Source: Burkholderiales bacterium (GTDB taxonomy: Bacteria > Pseudomonadota > Gammaproteobacteria > Burkholderiales > UBA11063). Taken from it: a stretch of DNA of 64,000 bases. Made by a program: the position numbers and the translations under genes. The stretch lies in assembly GCA_020697255.1 (NCBI GenBank), contig JAJFBE010000001.1:434001-498000 (forward strand). Direction: 5' to 3'. The notes under the pieces were generated by a model. That model was not told the origin of the DNA. It was given only the letters and a program-made list of their open reading frames with translations, and ran no database searches. Positions 1 to 8,742 of the stretch are shown here, piece after piece (position 1 is the stretch's first letter; each line of letters opens with the position of its first letter).

Positions 1-325
1 AAGTTGAATTAAATGAAATGGCTTCAGAAAATACTCCCCGATGATAAGCATAATTATTGGGATTAGTAGTCATTTTAGGAAAATTATTATAATCAAGCCC
101 ATAAAACAAATCATTAATAAAAAACTTGGCAGTCCGCTTTGGAGTGTCGGCAACTGATGCATCGCTCAAGTCCATACCGATTACTTCTAACAACTCTGCC
201 ACTTTTTGTTCTATAAGTGCAAAGTTATTTGAATTTAATTTATTAAAAAAAGCAGGGCTTTCTACCTGCTTATCCATTAAATGTTTATGAATAATAAGCC
301 CCAACTCGGGATCTTTAGAATACAT
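1..325 (-). CDS. folE: GTP cyclohydrolase I, N-terminal part (cut by window edge)
   Basis: Reading the minus strand from an ATG at 325 gives an open frame of 108 codons that runs off the left edge. The translation contains LIEQKVAELLEVIGMDL, DTPKRTAKFF and GLDYNNFPK, which match the N-terminal half of FolE (the TPxR and GLDYxNFP signatures). FolE converts GTP to dihydroneopterin triphosphate, the first step of folate synthesis, in the cytoplasm. The zinc-binding Cys/His residues lie beyond the edge and cannot be checked. The gene starts 22 bases downstream of tRNA-Ala on the same strand, so it may be read from the tRNA promoter. No strong ribosome binding site is visible; a GGA lies 7 bases before the ATG. 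Confidence 0.88.
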   Translation of the reverse strand, partial: MYSKDPELGLIIHKHLMDKQVESPAFFNKLNSNNFALIEQKVAELLEVIGMDLSDASVADTPKRTAKFFINDLFYGLDYNNFPKMTTNPNNYAYHRGVFSEAISFNST

Positions 326-347
326 TGCAAATCCAAAATAAGATAAA

Positions 348-423
<76 letters not shown>

Positions 424-433
424 AAAGTACAAG

Positions 434-461
434 ATTATAACATAGGTAGCCGCTTCATAAA
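434..461 (-). promoter_or_regulatory. Probable promoter of tRNA-Ala (and possibly folE)
   Basis: On the minus strand a perfect TATAAT lies 10 bases before the first tRNA base. A weak -35 (TTTATG) sits 16 bases further upstream. The perfect -10 and its distance fit a stable-RNA promoter. Confidence 0.55.
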
Positions 462-554
462 AAATGTTTAATTGTGTTCTCTCTCTAGTAATATGTAGTA
501 CAATAACGCATGTAGCACAAGCATAAAGAGATAATTCATTAACGGGAGATTATA

Positions 555-941
555 ATGGATGATATTAAAAAATTTCTTGCGTCCCCTGCTTTTGCAGTAA
601 TTGGAGCATCAAATAATCGAGATAAATTTGGTAATAAAGTGTTACGCTGTTACATTACAAACCATAAAACAGTTTATCCTATTCATCCGATTGAAAAAGA
701 AGTTGAACAACTAGCCTGCGTAAAATCTGTTGCCCAATTACCAGATACAGTTGAAAGTATCTCTATCGTAACGCCACCGCTATTAACCGAAAAAATTATT
801 AGCCAGGCTATTACTAAAGGAATTAAAAATATCTGGATGCAACCAGGGGCAGCCAGCCAGGCAGCCATTGACGAATGCGTAAAAAATGGAATCAACGTCA
901 TTGCTAATGGACCGTGTATTTTAGTTGAATTAGGCTGCTAG
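555..941 (+). CDS. CoA-binding domain protein, YccU family
   Basis: A 128-residue single-domain protein with a Rossmann-type CoA-binding fold. It has VIGASNNRDKFGN near residue 16, IHPIEKEVEQLACVKSVAQL in the middle, IWMQPGAAS near residue 92, and a C-terminal NGPCILVELG that takes the place of the RCP..E end of YccU proteins. The length fits the family (about 130-140). The family is thought to bind CoA through this domain; its cell function is not settled. A GGGAG ribosome binding site lies 9 bases before the ATG. It stands alone between tRNA-Ala (divergent) and deoD. Confidence 0.85.
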   Translation: MDDIKKFLASPAFAVIGASNNRDKFGNKVLRCYITNHKTVYPIHPIEKEVEQLACVKSVAQLPDTVESISIVTPPLLTEKIISQAITKGIKNIWMQPGAASQAAIDECVKNGINVIANGPCILVELGC

Positions 942-1026
942 TAATAACCGCTATACTAGAACAGATTGCAGCTATAATAAAGCTGCAATATGATCAGGTA
1001 TGTTTTATTGAAAGATATTAACTCAT

Positions 1027-1740
1027 ATGGCTATACCTACCCCGCATATTGAAACCCCTGAACAAGGGATAATCGCCCCTATATTAATCATGCCAGGCGA
1101 TCCACTTCGCGCTAAATTTATTGCAGACACGTTTCTAACCGAAGTTGTACAATTTAATACCGTGCGCAATATGTTTGGTTATACCGGAAAATATAAAGAT
1201 AAAAAAATATCTGTTATGGGCAGCGGTATGGGGATGCCAAGTATTGGCATTTACTCTTATGAGTTATATTCATTTTATAATGTTGAACAGATTATCCGGG
1301 TTGGCTCTGCCGGGTCATACGATAAGGATGTAAAAGTCTATGATATACTTTTGGCAAAAGAGGTATGGAGCGAATCTACATATGCTAAAACCCAAAGTGG
1401 TGAAACCAGCGCTATCCTTAAACCAGATGCCGGATTAAATAAACAAATTTTAGACGCAGCTAAAGAACTCAATATACCAGTTTTGGAAGCCAGGATCCAT
1501 TCATCTGACGTATTTTACCGCCAAAGATTTGAAGATTATATTGATATACGTAAAAACCACAACTGCGTTGCTGTAGAAATGGAATCATTTGCTCTTTTTG
1601 CTAATGCACAAGTGCTTAAGAAAAAAGCAGCATGTATATTAACCATCTCTGACTCCTTAGTAACACATGAAGCTACCGGCGCTAAAGAACGTCAGGATGG
1701 GTTTAGTAAAATGATAACCTTAGCTCTTGAATCAATATAA
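1027..1740 (+). CDS. deoD: Purine nucleoside phosphorylase, DeoD type
   Basis: A 237-residue protein, full length for the hexameric bacterial DeoD family. Visible motifs are the phosphate-binding MPGDPLRAKFIA (residues 23-34), RVGSAGSYDKDVKVYDI (about 91-107), the ribose/base contact VEMESFALF (about 184-192) and TISDSL, which holds the catalytic Asp. It cleaves purine (deoxy)ribonucleosides with phosphate to the free base and sugar-1-phosphate in the salvage pathway. Only a weak purine-rich stretch (GAAAGA) precedes the ATG. It converges on the repeat lipoprotein gene with 23 bases between stop codons. Confidence 0.95.
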   Translation: MAIPTPHIETPEQGIIAPILIMPGDPLRAKFIADTFLTEVVQFNTVRNMFGYTGKYKDKKISVMGSGMGMPSIGIYSYELYSFYNVEQIIRVGSAGSYDKDVKVYDILLAKEVWSESTYAKTQSGETSAILKPDAGLNKQILDAAKELNIPVLEARIHSSDVFYRQRFEDYIDIRKNHNCVAVEMESFALFANAQVLKKKAACILTISDSLVTHEATGAKERQDGFSKMITLALESI

Positions 1741-1763
1741 ACCAATGAATCAACCAAAGCGCT

Positions 1764-4700
1764 TTACCTTGGAGGAACAAAAGTAATGCCAATTGGCTGA
1801 ACTCCTGTTCCAACTGTTGGAGTAGGACTTAACAAAGTTAATTCTCCTGTGACAGGGTTTTTACTATACATGGATACTGTATTATCGCCACTGTTAGTTA
1901 CATAAACATAACTGCCTGTTGGGCTTTGCGCAATATAAAATGGTGCAGGTCCGGCCCCAACTGTTGAGGATGGGCTTAATGGTGTAAGCTGGCCATTACT
2001 TGTATCCAGGCTATTCATAGAAACTGTACTGTCGCTAATATTAACTACGTAAACATAAAGTCCGCTCTGATCAACGATAATACCTTGTGGAGCATTCCCA
2101 ACCCCAACTGTTGCCGGGCTGAGCGAAGTTAACTGTCCGGTACTGCTATTAGCGCTATACATTGATACTGTACCATCACCACCATTGACCGCATATAGAT
2201 AATTTCCATCTGGGGTGAATGCAAGATTACTTGGTGCGGTTCCAGCTATAATACTCGGAGTAGAAAGAGGGGTTAATAATCCGGTATTTTCATTAAAACT
2301 ATACATATATATTGAATTTTCATTGATAGATGCGACATAAACATAATGACCGCTAGGATCAAAGGTGATACCAAAAGGAAAGTTTCCGGTTGCAACTGTT
2401 GGTGTAGAAAGATGAGTTAGCAATCCAGTGCTACTATCCACACTATACATTGATATTTTATCATCATTATCATCAACCACATACAAATAGCGCCCGCTAG
2501 GATCAAATGTAATGCCGCGCGGAGTTGCTCCTGTATTAATAGTGGATGGCGTTAAATGGGAAAGCTGGCCGGTAGCAGAGTCTACACTAAACATAGAAAC
2601 TGTATCAGATCCCGAATTTGTTACGTATACATAATGCCCACTTGGATCAGATGTAATTGCATAGGGGAAGCTCCCTCCGGCCGAAATAGTTGGTGTAGGA
2701 AGCGGGGTCAGCAACCCGGTGCCTCCGTCAAAACTGTACATTGATATACTACTGCTCCCCAGGTCGGTTACATATACATAATACTGGACCAACGTTACCG
2801 TAACCGTGTACGTTGCCGTGCTCCCATCACCCGCAGTCACCACATATGAAACAGGTGTTGAAAAATTATTAGTTGTTACATTGCTTATTTGTGTCACTCC
2901 ACCCACAGTTACATTTGCACCGGTGGTTATAAAATTTGCGGCTAATGAAGTTATATCAGTTCCCATTGGTAGCGTAACTGCTATGTTAAGCCCGGTTATC
3001 ACGCCAGGTTTATCAACTAATTTAAATGAAGTAATTGCTTTTGCTGAAGATGGTGCCACAGTTGCTGTTACTATGTAATTTTGCGTTGTTCCGTCTGCAG
3101 CAGTTACTACGTAGGTTACCGGAGAAGTAAAATTATTACTTGTTGTGCCGCTAAATTGAGGGACCCCATTTACGGTTACACTTGCGCCGGTTGTAGTAAA
3201 TGTAGCTACAACATTGGTTAAATTAGTTCCAGATGGCAGTATAATATTTATATTTAAACCATTATATGTACCCGATGCACCGGCTAATGAATAAAGCAAT
3301 AGCTCCTTCGCTGAACTGGATGCTACCTGAACATTTACCGTATATGTTGCTGTACTCCCGTCTGCAGCAGTTACTATATAATTTAATGGACTTGCAAAGC
3401 TATTTCGACTTGTTCCGCTTATCTGATCTACCCCATTAACAGTAACATTTACACCTGTTATAGTAAATGTTGCAATCAAATCTGAAATATCAGTACCAAA
3501 CGGCATTACTACCTCTATATTATGACCTATAATTACACCATCAACCAGCCCAAAGGCAAATGAGGTTATAGCTTTGGCCGAGGCTGCAGATACCGTTACT
3601 GTCACAGTATAGCTTTGTGTGGTTCCATCTGCTGCAGTCACTGTATAAATTACCGGATTGGTAAAATTAATGGGAGTTACAGTGCTGGTTTGGTTGGTTC
3701 CGCCAACAGTAACATTTGCACCGGTGGTCGTGAATGACGCGATCAAACTCGTTACATCTGTTCCATACGGTACTGTTAATACTATATTTTCACCGCTAAT
3801 TGCCCCAGAAATTGTGCCAAATGAAAAATCATTTATAAATTTGGATGAAATTAATGAAACCGTAACTGTAACTGTATAGGTTTGAACCGTTCCATTTGCT
3901 GCAGTTACGATATATGTTATATTGTTGGTAAAATCATTTTGCGTAGTGCCGCTGATCTGGTTAACACCATTTATAACAACACTTGCTCCAGTTGTTATAA
4001 ATGTTGCAACTAAGCCATTTAAATTTGTCCCATATGGCATTTTGACTACAATACTTTGTGCCAATCCGCCAGCAGTAATCACGCCAGGCGTACCATCAAG
4101 AGAAAAAGCAATTATATCATTCCCACTATCAGTTGCAACCAGCACTGTTACAATATAATTTTGTGTGGAACCATCTGCTGCTCTCACTGTATAAGTTACC
4201 GGATTAGTAAAGTCATTCGGTGTAACACCGCTTACCTGGCTAACCCCATTAATTGAAACATCTGCACCTGAAGCGGTAAATGTTGCAACTAATGATGTTA
4301 CATCTGTTCCATAAGGAACCTTAACTGATATATTAAGCAGGGTAATTATACCGGGAGTTACTGTGGTAGATGATGGAGCGTTCAATGAAAATGCTGTTAT
4401 TGCTTTAGCAGAAATAGATGCAACTGTTACTGTAACTGTATACATCCTGATTGCACTAGCATCAAGCGCTTTAGCAGAAGCATTCGTACCTGAACTAATT
4501 CTGGTAATCGTATAAACCACCGGATTGGTAAAATTATTGGTTGTCACACCATTAATTTGGGGTATGCCACCAACTGATACAACAGACCCGGGTGCAGAAA
4601 ATGTGGCAGCTAAAGAGGTTATATCCGTCCCATATGGCAGCGTAACTGCTATTTTGTTACCAGTAATTACACCAGCAGAGCCATTTACTGAAAAACTTGT

Positions 4701-4844
4701 TACTACGGGCACAGTCCCGCCATTTGAGGGAGTTGGAGAGGAGCTAGCAATCCCCGCACTTCCGCCACCGCTACCTCCGCAGCTGTTTAGTAACAACAAC
4801 AAACCAAAAATAAACCAGCCCAATATTTTTTTAAACTGTTTCAT
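1764..4844 (-). CDS. Repeat-rich lipoprotein: seven DUF5018-like domains plus seven-bladed beta-propeller
   Basis: 1026 residues. It starts with a lipoprotein signal (KKILGWFIFGLLLLLNSC, lipobox LNSC) followed by a Gly/Ser linker, so it should be anchored in a membrane and face the periplasm or the outside. Residues about 45-700 hold seven copies of an 85-95-residue beta domain; each has a YGTD..SL.A.F core, a 'GV.Q.SG.T.N.F..P..Y.V' stretch and ends with 'DG....YTVTVTV', as in DUF5018-like cadherin/Ig domains. Residues about 700-1026 hold seven repeats of 'YVYV.N....TVSMYS....G.LT.L', a lactonase/YncE-type propeller. Such proteins usually act in adhesion or surface binding; the ligand is unknown. 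GGAAG lies before the ATG. Confidence 0.85.
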   Translation of the reverse strand: MKQFKKILGWFIFGLLLLLNSCGGSGGGSAGIASSSPTPSNGGTVPVVTSFSVNGSAGVITGNKIAVTLPYGTDITSLAATFSAPGSVVSVGGIPQINGVTTNNFTNPVVYTITRISSGTNASAKALDASAIRMYTVTVTVASISAKAITAFSLNAPSSTTVTPGIITLLNISVKVPYGTDVTSLVATFTASGADVSINGVSQVSGVTPNDFTNPVTYTVRAADGSTQNYIVTVLVATDSGNDIIAFSLDGTPGVITAGGLAQSIVVKMPYGTNLNGLVATFITTGASVVINGVNQISGTTQNDFTNNITYIVTAANGTVQTYTVTVTVSLISSKFINDFSFGTISGAISGENIVLTVPYGTDVTSLIASFTTTGANVTVGGTNQTSTVTPINFTNPVIYTVTAADGTTQSYTVTVTVSAASAKAITSFAFGLVDGVIIGHNIEVVMPFGTDISDLIATFTITGVNVTVNGVDQISGTSRNSFASPLNYIVTAADGSTATYTVNVQVASSSAKELLLYSLAGASGTYNGLNINIILPSGTNLTNVVATFTTTGASVTVNGVPQFSGTTSNNFTSPVTYVVTAADGTTQNYIVTATVAPSSAKAITSFKLVDKPGVITGLNIAVTLPMGTDITSLAANFITTGANVTVGGVTQISNVTTNNFSTPVSYVVTAGDGSTATYTVTVTLVQYYVYVTDLGSSSISMYSFDGGTGLLTPLPTPTISAGGSFPYAITSDPSGHYVYVTNSGSDTVSMFSVDSATGQLSHLTPSTINTGATPRGITFDPSGRYLYVVDDNDDKISMYSVDSSTGLLTHLSTPTVATGNFPFGITFDPSGHYVYVASINENSIYMYSFNENTGLLTPLSTPSIIAGTAPSNLAFTPDGNYLYAVNGGDGTVSMYSANSSTGQLTSLSPATVGVGNAPQGIIVDQSGLYVYVVNISDSTVSMNSLDTSNGQLTPLSPSSTVGAGPAPFYIAQSPTGSYVYVTNSGDNTVSMYSKNPVTGELTLLSPTPTVGTGVQPIGITFVPPR

Positions 4845-4884
4845 AATCTATCTTCCATAATACATAAAAAATCGTCTTATGTAT

Positions 4885-4914
4885 ATTGTAACACAGCAAA
4901 TGTTTTGTGTTCAA
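4885..4914 (-). promoter_or_regulatory. Probable sigma-70 promoter of the repeat lipoprotein gene
   Basis: On the minus strand TTGAAC and TACAAT are separated by 18 bases, about 40 bases before the start codon at 4844. A small inverted repeat (TACATAA/TTATGTA, 4861-4883) lies in the leader just after it. Confidence 0.5.
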
Positions 4915-5010
4915 ATTTGATGGAATTATGCCAAGGAAGCCCAATAAACAGAGCTATTCCCGCGAATGTGGAAATCTAAGAAATATAATTTTTCTCTTAC
5001 TATGTATAAA

Positions 5011-6393
5011 TTAACCTAGGTTTTGATACGCAATATGGAATTTTTTGAGTCGTGACACAAGATTTATTATCTCTTCCAATGGCGGTAAAAAAGTGGTGCG
5101 AAAATGCAAAGTACCGGGGTACTGACCAAAGCCTGAACCAGGAACAACGCATATCCCTGTTTCTTCTAACAAGGCCAGACAGTATTTTTCATCTTCCGGG
5201 ATAATATCTACCTTAGCCGGAACTGGTAAATCTAACTTTACAAAAGCATACATAGCCCCTTCAGGGTAAGAAACGCTAATGCCAGGAATTTTATTTAATT
5301 CATCACCGATAACCCTGGATTTTTCTTTTAAATTCTGTAATATCTGATCTTTTTCCCTGGCATACAAATCATAGCTTGCTTCTCCCAACTTTGGTGGCGT
5401 TACCATTAAGTAGGTGGCAAGCTGTCCAACTGTATTAGCACAAAGGTTAATTGATTGCAATTTTACAAACTGAGCAAATACTTCATCATCAATATTTCTC
5501 ACCTCAAGATATCCGGAGCGATGGCCACATTCGCCAAAATAGCCCTTAGACATGGAATATATACTGAATAACGAAACATCTTCTACTTTTAACTCATGCA
5601 TTACTTTAGCAAACGAATAAAAACTCTTAGACCCGTATATATTATTTTGATAAACTTCATCAGCAAGAATAGCTAATTTATGGCGACTGGCGAAATCTAT
5701 AACCATTTCAATATTTTCACGAGTTAAAACAGCACCGGTTGGATTGCCCGGATTAATAACTGTAATAGCTACAGGAGTAATACCATTTGCTTTAGCCTTG
5801 GCCAAACTTTCTTCCAATTCATCCAAATCAAGCTGCCAGCCATTTGCTTCGTCAAGATAATAATCAATCTTTTTGGCATCAAGTAAAGTCAAGGTAGCAC
5901 TATACAAGGGGTATTGCGGAACAGGTACCATAATTCCATAGCTTGGTGATTTAATTAATAGCTGAATAACTGCCTGAGCTGCTTTACTTGCTCCATCAGT
6001 TAATAAAATTCTATCAGGTAATGCCGGTATCTTATCACGCATGGCAATAAATTCTGCAACAGCCTCACGAATAAATCCAATCCCCGCACTTGGTGTATAT
6101 GCACCAACTCCTCCAGGCATCTGGTTATAAATATATTTGGCCCGGGCAATCGAGTCACTATGGAAAAGATTAGTAATTGCTTGTTTTTCCAATAAATTGG
6201 GGAATTCAAGTAAACTTAAAACCTCTCGTACATAGGTCAACGGTTTTTGCTTAAAGGTATGCGGGTTACCTATATTACAATAAATTATAGAACGCCCCTG
6301 TCTTTCTAATTCTTGTGCCCGATCTACTATACTGCCTCTTACGGCATACTCCGCTTGTATTATTTTTTCATTTATATCATTTAATTTAATCAT
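5011..6393 (-). CDS. Alanine aminotransferase of the eukaryotic ALT type (PLP-dependent, class I/II)
   Basis: 460 residues. The sequence follows animal/plant alanine transaminase closely: NIGNPHTFKQKPLTYVREV, PGGVGAYTPSAGIGFIRE, VPVPQYPLYSATLTLLDAK, INPGNPTGAVLTRENIE, LADEVYQNNIY, SMSKGYFGECGHRSGY (with the PLP-binding Lys), and near the end EETGICVVPGSGFGQ and HFRTTFLPP. It should interconvert alanine and 2-oxoglutarate with pyruvate and glutamate in the cytoplasm. This is a different branch from the AlaA/AlaC enzymes of enteric bacteria. It follows the rmlD-like gene by 2 bases on the same strand, so the two are co-transcribed. Substrate is inferred from similarity only. Confidence 0.88.
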   Translation of the reverse strand: MIKLNDINEKIIQAEYAVRGSIVDRAQELERQGRSIIYCNIGNPHTFKQKPLTYVREVLSLLEFPNLLEKQAITNLFHSDSIARAKYIYNQMPGGVGAYTPSAGIGFIREAVAEFIAMRDKIPALPDRILLTDGASKAAQAVIQLLIKSPSYGIMVPVPQYPLYSATLTLLDAKKIDYYLDEANGWQLDLDELEESLAKAKANGITPVAITVINPGNPTGAVLTRENIEMVIDFASRHKLAILADEVYQNNIYGSKSFYSFAKVMHELKVEDVSLFSIYSMSKGYFGECGHRSGYLEVRNIDDEVFAQFVKLQSINLCANTVGQLATYLMVTPPKLGEASYDLYAREKDQILQNLKEKSRVIGDELNKIPGISVSYPEGAMYAFVKLDLPVPAKVDIIPEDEKYCLALLEETGICVVPGSGFGQYPGTLHFRTTFLPPLEEIINLVSRLKKFHIAYQNLG

Positions 6394-6395
6394 AT

Positions 6396-7265
6396 TTACT
6401 TTACTATCGAAAAATACTCATTTAAACTCTCCTGCCACAATGGCATTTGATAATATTTACTAAGTTTCGCTGTCGACATAACAGCACATTTTGGACGTTT
6501 GGCAACAAAACTATAACCATCAAAATCTGCCTTATGCAATTTTGTCTCATCCAAACCAGATAACCTAAAAATTGCCTGGGCAAAATCATACCAGCTACAT
6601 GAGTTGCTACTTACACAGTTATAAATTCCATAGTCATCAATATTATTGGTAATAAAATGTATAATCGCACGCGCTATATCTAATGTTGCTGTTGGCGTAG
6701 TGATTTGATTAGCAATAACTGATACTGTATCCCGTTCACACCCAAGGCGCTGCATCGTCGTTATAAAATTACCGCCCTTACCGGATGCCCCGGCACGGCC
6801 AAATAATGAAGATACCCTAAATATAAAATATTTTAGGGCATACATTTTTACAGCCATATCACCGGCAGATTTGGATAAGCCATACACATTTAAAGGATTG
6901 GGCGTATCCGTTTCCAGATACAAACCTGTTTTAGTTCCATCAAACACATAATCGGTAGAAATATGGAACAATGTGATACTTCTGTCATTACATAATTGGG
7001 CAAGTTTATAGGCAAAGCTTGCATTAAGGTTAAATGCCAGATCTGAATTAGCCTCGCAACCATCAACATTAGTTGTGGCAATACAATTGATAATATGGCT
7101 GACCTCAGATATTTTATCTAAAATTTTAGCCCCCAGATTATCCGTTAAAGCATTAAAATCATCTTGGGTAACGGGTGTAAAAGATATATTATTTTGTTTA
7201 CAAATGGTAACCAAATCTGAACCTAATTGACCATTAGCACCCAAAATTACAATATGTTGTTTCAT
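6396..7265 (-). CDS. rmlD: dTDP-4-dehydrorhamnose reductase family protein (RmlD-like SDR)
   Basis: 289 residues, the usual length for RmlD. It has the NAD(P)-binding ILGANGQLGSDL at the N-terminus, the catalytic region STDYVFDGTKTG, and NPLNVYGLSKSAGD, which supplies the YxxxK pair. The family reduces the 4-keto group of dTDP-4-keto-L-rhamnose. No rmlA, rmlB or rmlC is in the window, so the substrate could be another nucleotide sugar. It is the first gene of a two-gene unit with the aminotransferase and lies where hisZ/purA often follow hflC in betaproteobacteria. Confidence 0.8.
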   Translation of the reverse strand: MKQHIVILGANGQLGSDLVTICKQNNISFTPVTQDDFNALTDNLGAKILDKISEVSHIINCIATTNVDGCEANSDLAFNLNASFAYKLAQLCNDRSITLFHISTDYVFDGTKTGLYLETDTPNPLNVYGLSKSAGDMAVKMYALKYFIFRVSSLFGRAGASGKGGNFITTMQRLGCERDTVSVIANQITTPTATLDIARAIIHFITNNIDDYGIYNCVSSNSCSWYDFAQAIFRLSGLDETKLHKADFDGYSFVAKRPKCAVMSTAKLSKYYQMPLWQESLNEYFSIVK

Positions 7266-7286
7266 GTTAGTCCCTAATATATTATG

Positions 7287-7314
7287 TATCCCAGATCAAG
7301 TCGGGAATGACATT
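7287..7314. repeat. Dispersed palindromic repeat (GATCAAGTCGGGAATGACA type)
   Basis: One of at least nine related elements in the window: a G/C-rich half CCC(G)..GGG(A) followed by AATGACA or GATGACA. Here it sits between rmlD and the remnant of hflC. Confidence 0.6.
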
Positions 7315-7325
7315 TAGTTCTGCAG

Positions 7326-7430
7326 TTATGATAATGGTGGAATATCTGCTTTTGTTTTTGCCTCTTGTTCATAAGTTTTTAATTTTTTAAAGTACTCATA
7401 AAATTTTGGGTTATAGTTAACAAACTTATC
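7326..7430 (-). pseudogene. hflC: Out-of-frame remnant of the HflC C-terminus
   Basis: Read one frame away from the preceding hflC frame, these bases encode 34 residues including NPKFYEYFKKLKTYEQEA before a stop. That stretch matches the conserved C-terminal 'DPxFYxFxRSLxAYExxF' helix of HflC. The remnant overlaps the last 50 or so bases of the intact frame. It shows that a longer hflC once stood here and lost an internal piece of unknown exact size, leaving the old end out of frame. Confidence 0.75.
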
Positions 7431-7906
7431 TGGTCTATACTTATACCCAGATAACTAAACTTAGCTTTATCAAAGGTGATAAAAGTTTCCTGGTTAAATT
7501 TATCCAATGTAGTTGTATTAATTTTATCAGTCAGGTCAGCAATTAGTATTTTAGATATTTGTTCACTGATTCCGGGTTTACCTAATTTTCGTATAGCAGA
7601 AAGATATTCTACAGGATTGGTCACATGATAATTTATTAATACCTGTACATTTATTACACCCAAAGTCGCTGACTCGACATTTTTATTATCCGGGCTTATA
7701 GCCAGACTAAGTAATGCTGTACGCTCATTAATAAATACATATGTTACTTTATCCCAAAATGGCCGGGTTATATATATGCCGCTTGTCTCTACCCTGGTTT
7801 TACCGTTATAGCTGGTAATTACCGCATTTTGTCGCTCATCAACTACGATAACAGAAGTAAATAACACAATCAAGAAAACTAAAACAAATATAATTACTTT
7901 ACGCAT
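7379..7906 (-). CDS. hflC: HflC, truncated: SPFH/band-7 domain only
   Basis: 175 residues against about 290-335 for normal HflC. It keeps the N-terminal membrane helix (VIIFVLVFLIVLFTSVIVV), the VVDERQNAVITSYNGK start of the SPFH domain, and FDKAKFSYLGISIDQI, which lines up with the 'LGIEVVDVRI' strand of HflC. Beyond that the coiled coil is gone and the frame ends within a few residues. HflC with HflK forms a periplasmic-side cage around the FtsH protease and tunes membrane-protein turnover. Without the coiled coil a normal cage should not form. The start ATG shares one base with the hflK stop, so translation is coupled. Confidence 0.8.
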   Translation of the reverse strand: MRKVIIFVLVFLIVLFTSVIVVDERQNAVITSYNGKTRVETSGIYITRPFWDKVTYVFINERTALLSLAISPDNKNVESATLGVINVQVLINYHVTNPVEYLSAIRKLGKPGISEQISKILIADLTDKINTTTLDKFNQETFITFDKAKFSYLGISIDQISLLTITQNFMSTLKN

Positions 7907-8742
7907 CAGTCTAAAGCCTTGCTTCTATCACGTACTACCTCACGGGTAAAACTACGCCCATTGTTATCAACTCGCTCACCTGTTCTACCTACCACAAGCT
8001 CTTTTAGCTGCTGTACTTGTTTTAATGAGGCAACTACACGGCTTTCCGAACCGAAAGCTATATCTGGCTCTCCAATATTCATAATTGTAAATTTATCCAA
8101 GATAATGCCATATGACGCTAGTATGGTATTTAACTTACCTGATATTTCATTAGATAACACAGTTAAATTAGCAGATTCCAGTTCTAAAGAGGACTTGAGC
8201 GATATAGCATCACGAATCTTACTTTCCACTAACCATAAAATTTCTGTATCAAATGCATCCTGGTCTTGCAAATGATTTTGATATAACACTTTAGGGTCAC
8301 TAATTTGGTAACTAAATCTTGCATTAACTAAAACAGGTAATAAATTCTTATCCAAAACAGTAAATGAATTAACCGAGGTATCACCAATAGTTACCGCTTT
8401 AATTGGTGTAGCATCTATAATTTCTACATTACCAAACGGATACGGTAGGGAAAAACCAACTCTTATACCACGTTTTACTGCGACCACTTTGCCATTGGTT
8501 AAAATAAGGCCATATTCATTTTCCCCAAGGAAATAAAACCCTGTACAAAACCAAAGTAGTAAGCAACATAACAAAATAATAATAGAAAATGTAGTATTGC
8601 TGGTTTGATGTGGTTGTGGCGGTGGCAAATTATCTTTTTTTCCCAATAGCCTACCAAAGATTTTATTTAATTTTTCGACAAACCCCTCCACTCCACCAGA
8701 CTTAGCTTTGGTAGGTCTAAGTTTATTGTTTCCAAGGTTCAT
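7906..8742 (-). CDS. hflK: HflK, shortened: lacks the C-terminal coiled coil
   Basis: 278 residues against about 400-420 in most proteobacteria. The N-terminus has the linker GFVEKLNKIFGRLLGKK, one membrane helix (FSIIILLCCLLLWFCTGFYF), then GENEYGLILTNGK and VGFSLPYPFGNVEIID, typical of HflK. The SPFH domain ends near IILDKFTIMNIGEPDIAFGS. The alanine/glutamate-rich coiled coil that should follow is missing and only a short charged tail (TREVVRDRSKALD) remains, in frame. It partners HflC in controlling FtsH. The first bases overlap hflX by 20 bases. The same part has been lost from its partner HflC. Confidence 0.85.
   Translation of the reverse strand: MNLGNNKLRPTKAKSGGVEGFVEKLNKIFGRLLGKKDNLPPPQPHQTSNTTFSIIILLCCLLLWFCTGFYFLGENEYGLILTNGKVVAVKRGIRVGFSLPYPFGNVEIIDATPIKAVTIGDTSVNSFTVLDKNLLPVLVNARFSYQISDPKVLYQNHLQDQDAFDTEILWLVESKIRDAISLKSSLELESANLTVLSNEISGKLNTILASYGIILDKFTIMNIGEPDIAFGSESRVVASLKQVQQLKELVVGRTGERVDNNGRSFTREVVRDRSKALD

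Noticed and set aside
1764-4844. Regular repeats that could be mistaken for a CRISPR array or satellite
   Set aside because: The period (about 250-290 bases) follows protein domains in a single open frame with a signal peptide; the repeats are coding.
7370-7440. Programmed frameshift to make full HflC
   Set aside because: The in-between coiled coil is missing altogether, no slippery heptamer was seen at the overlap, and a simple frame change would not give a normal HflC.
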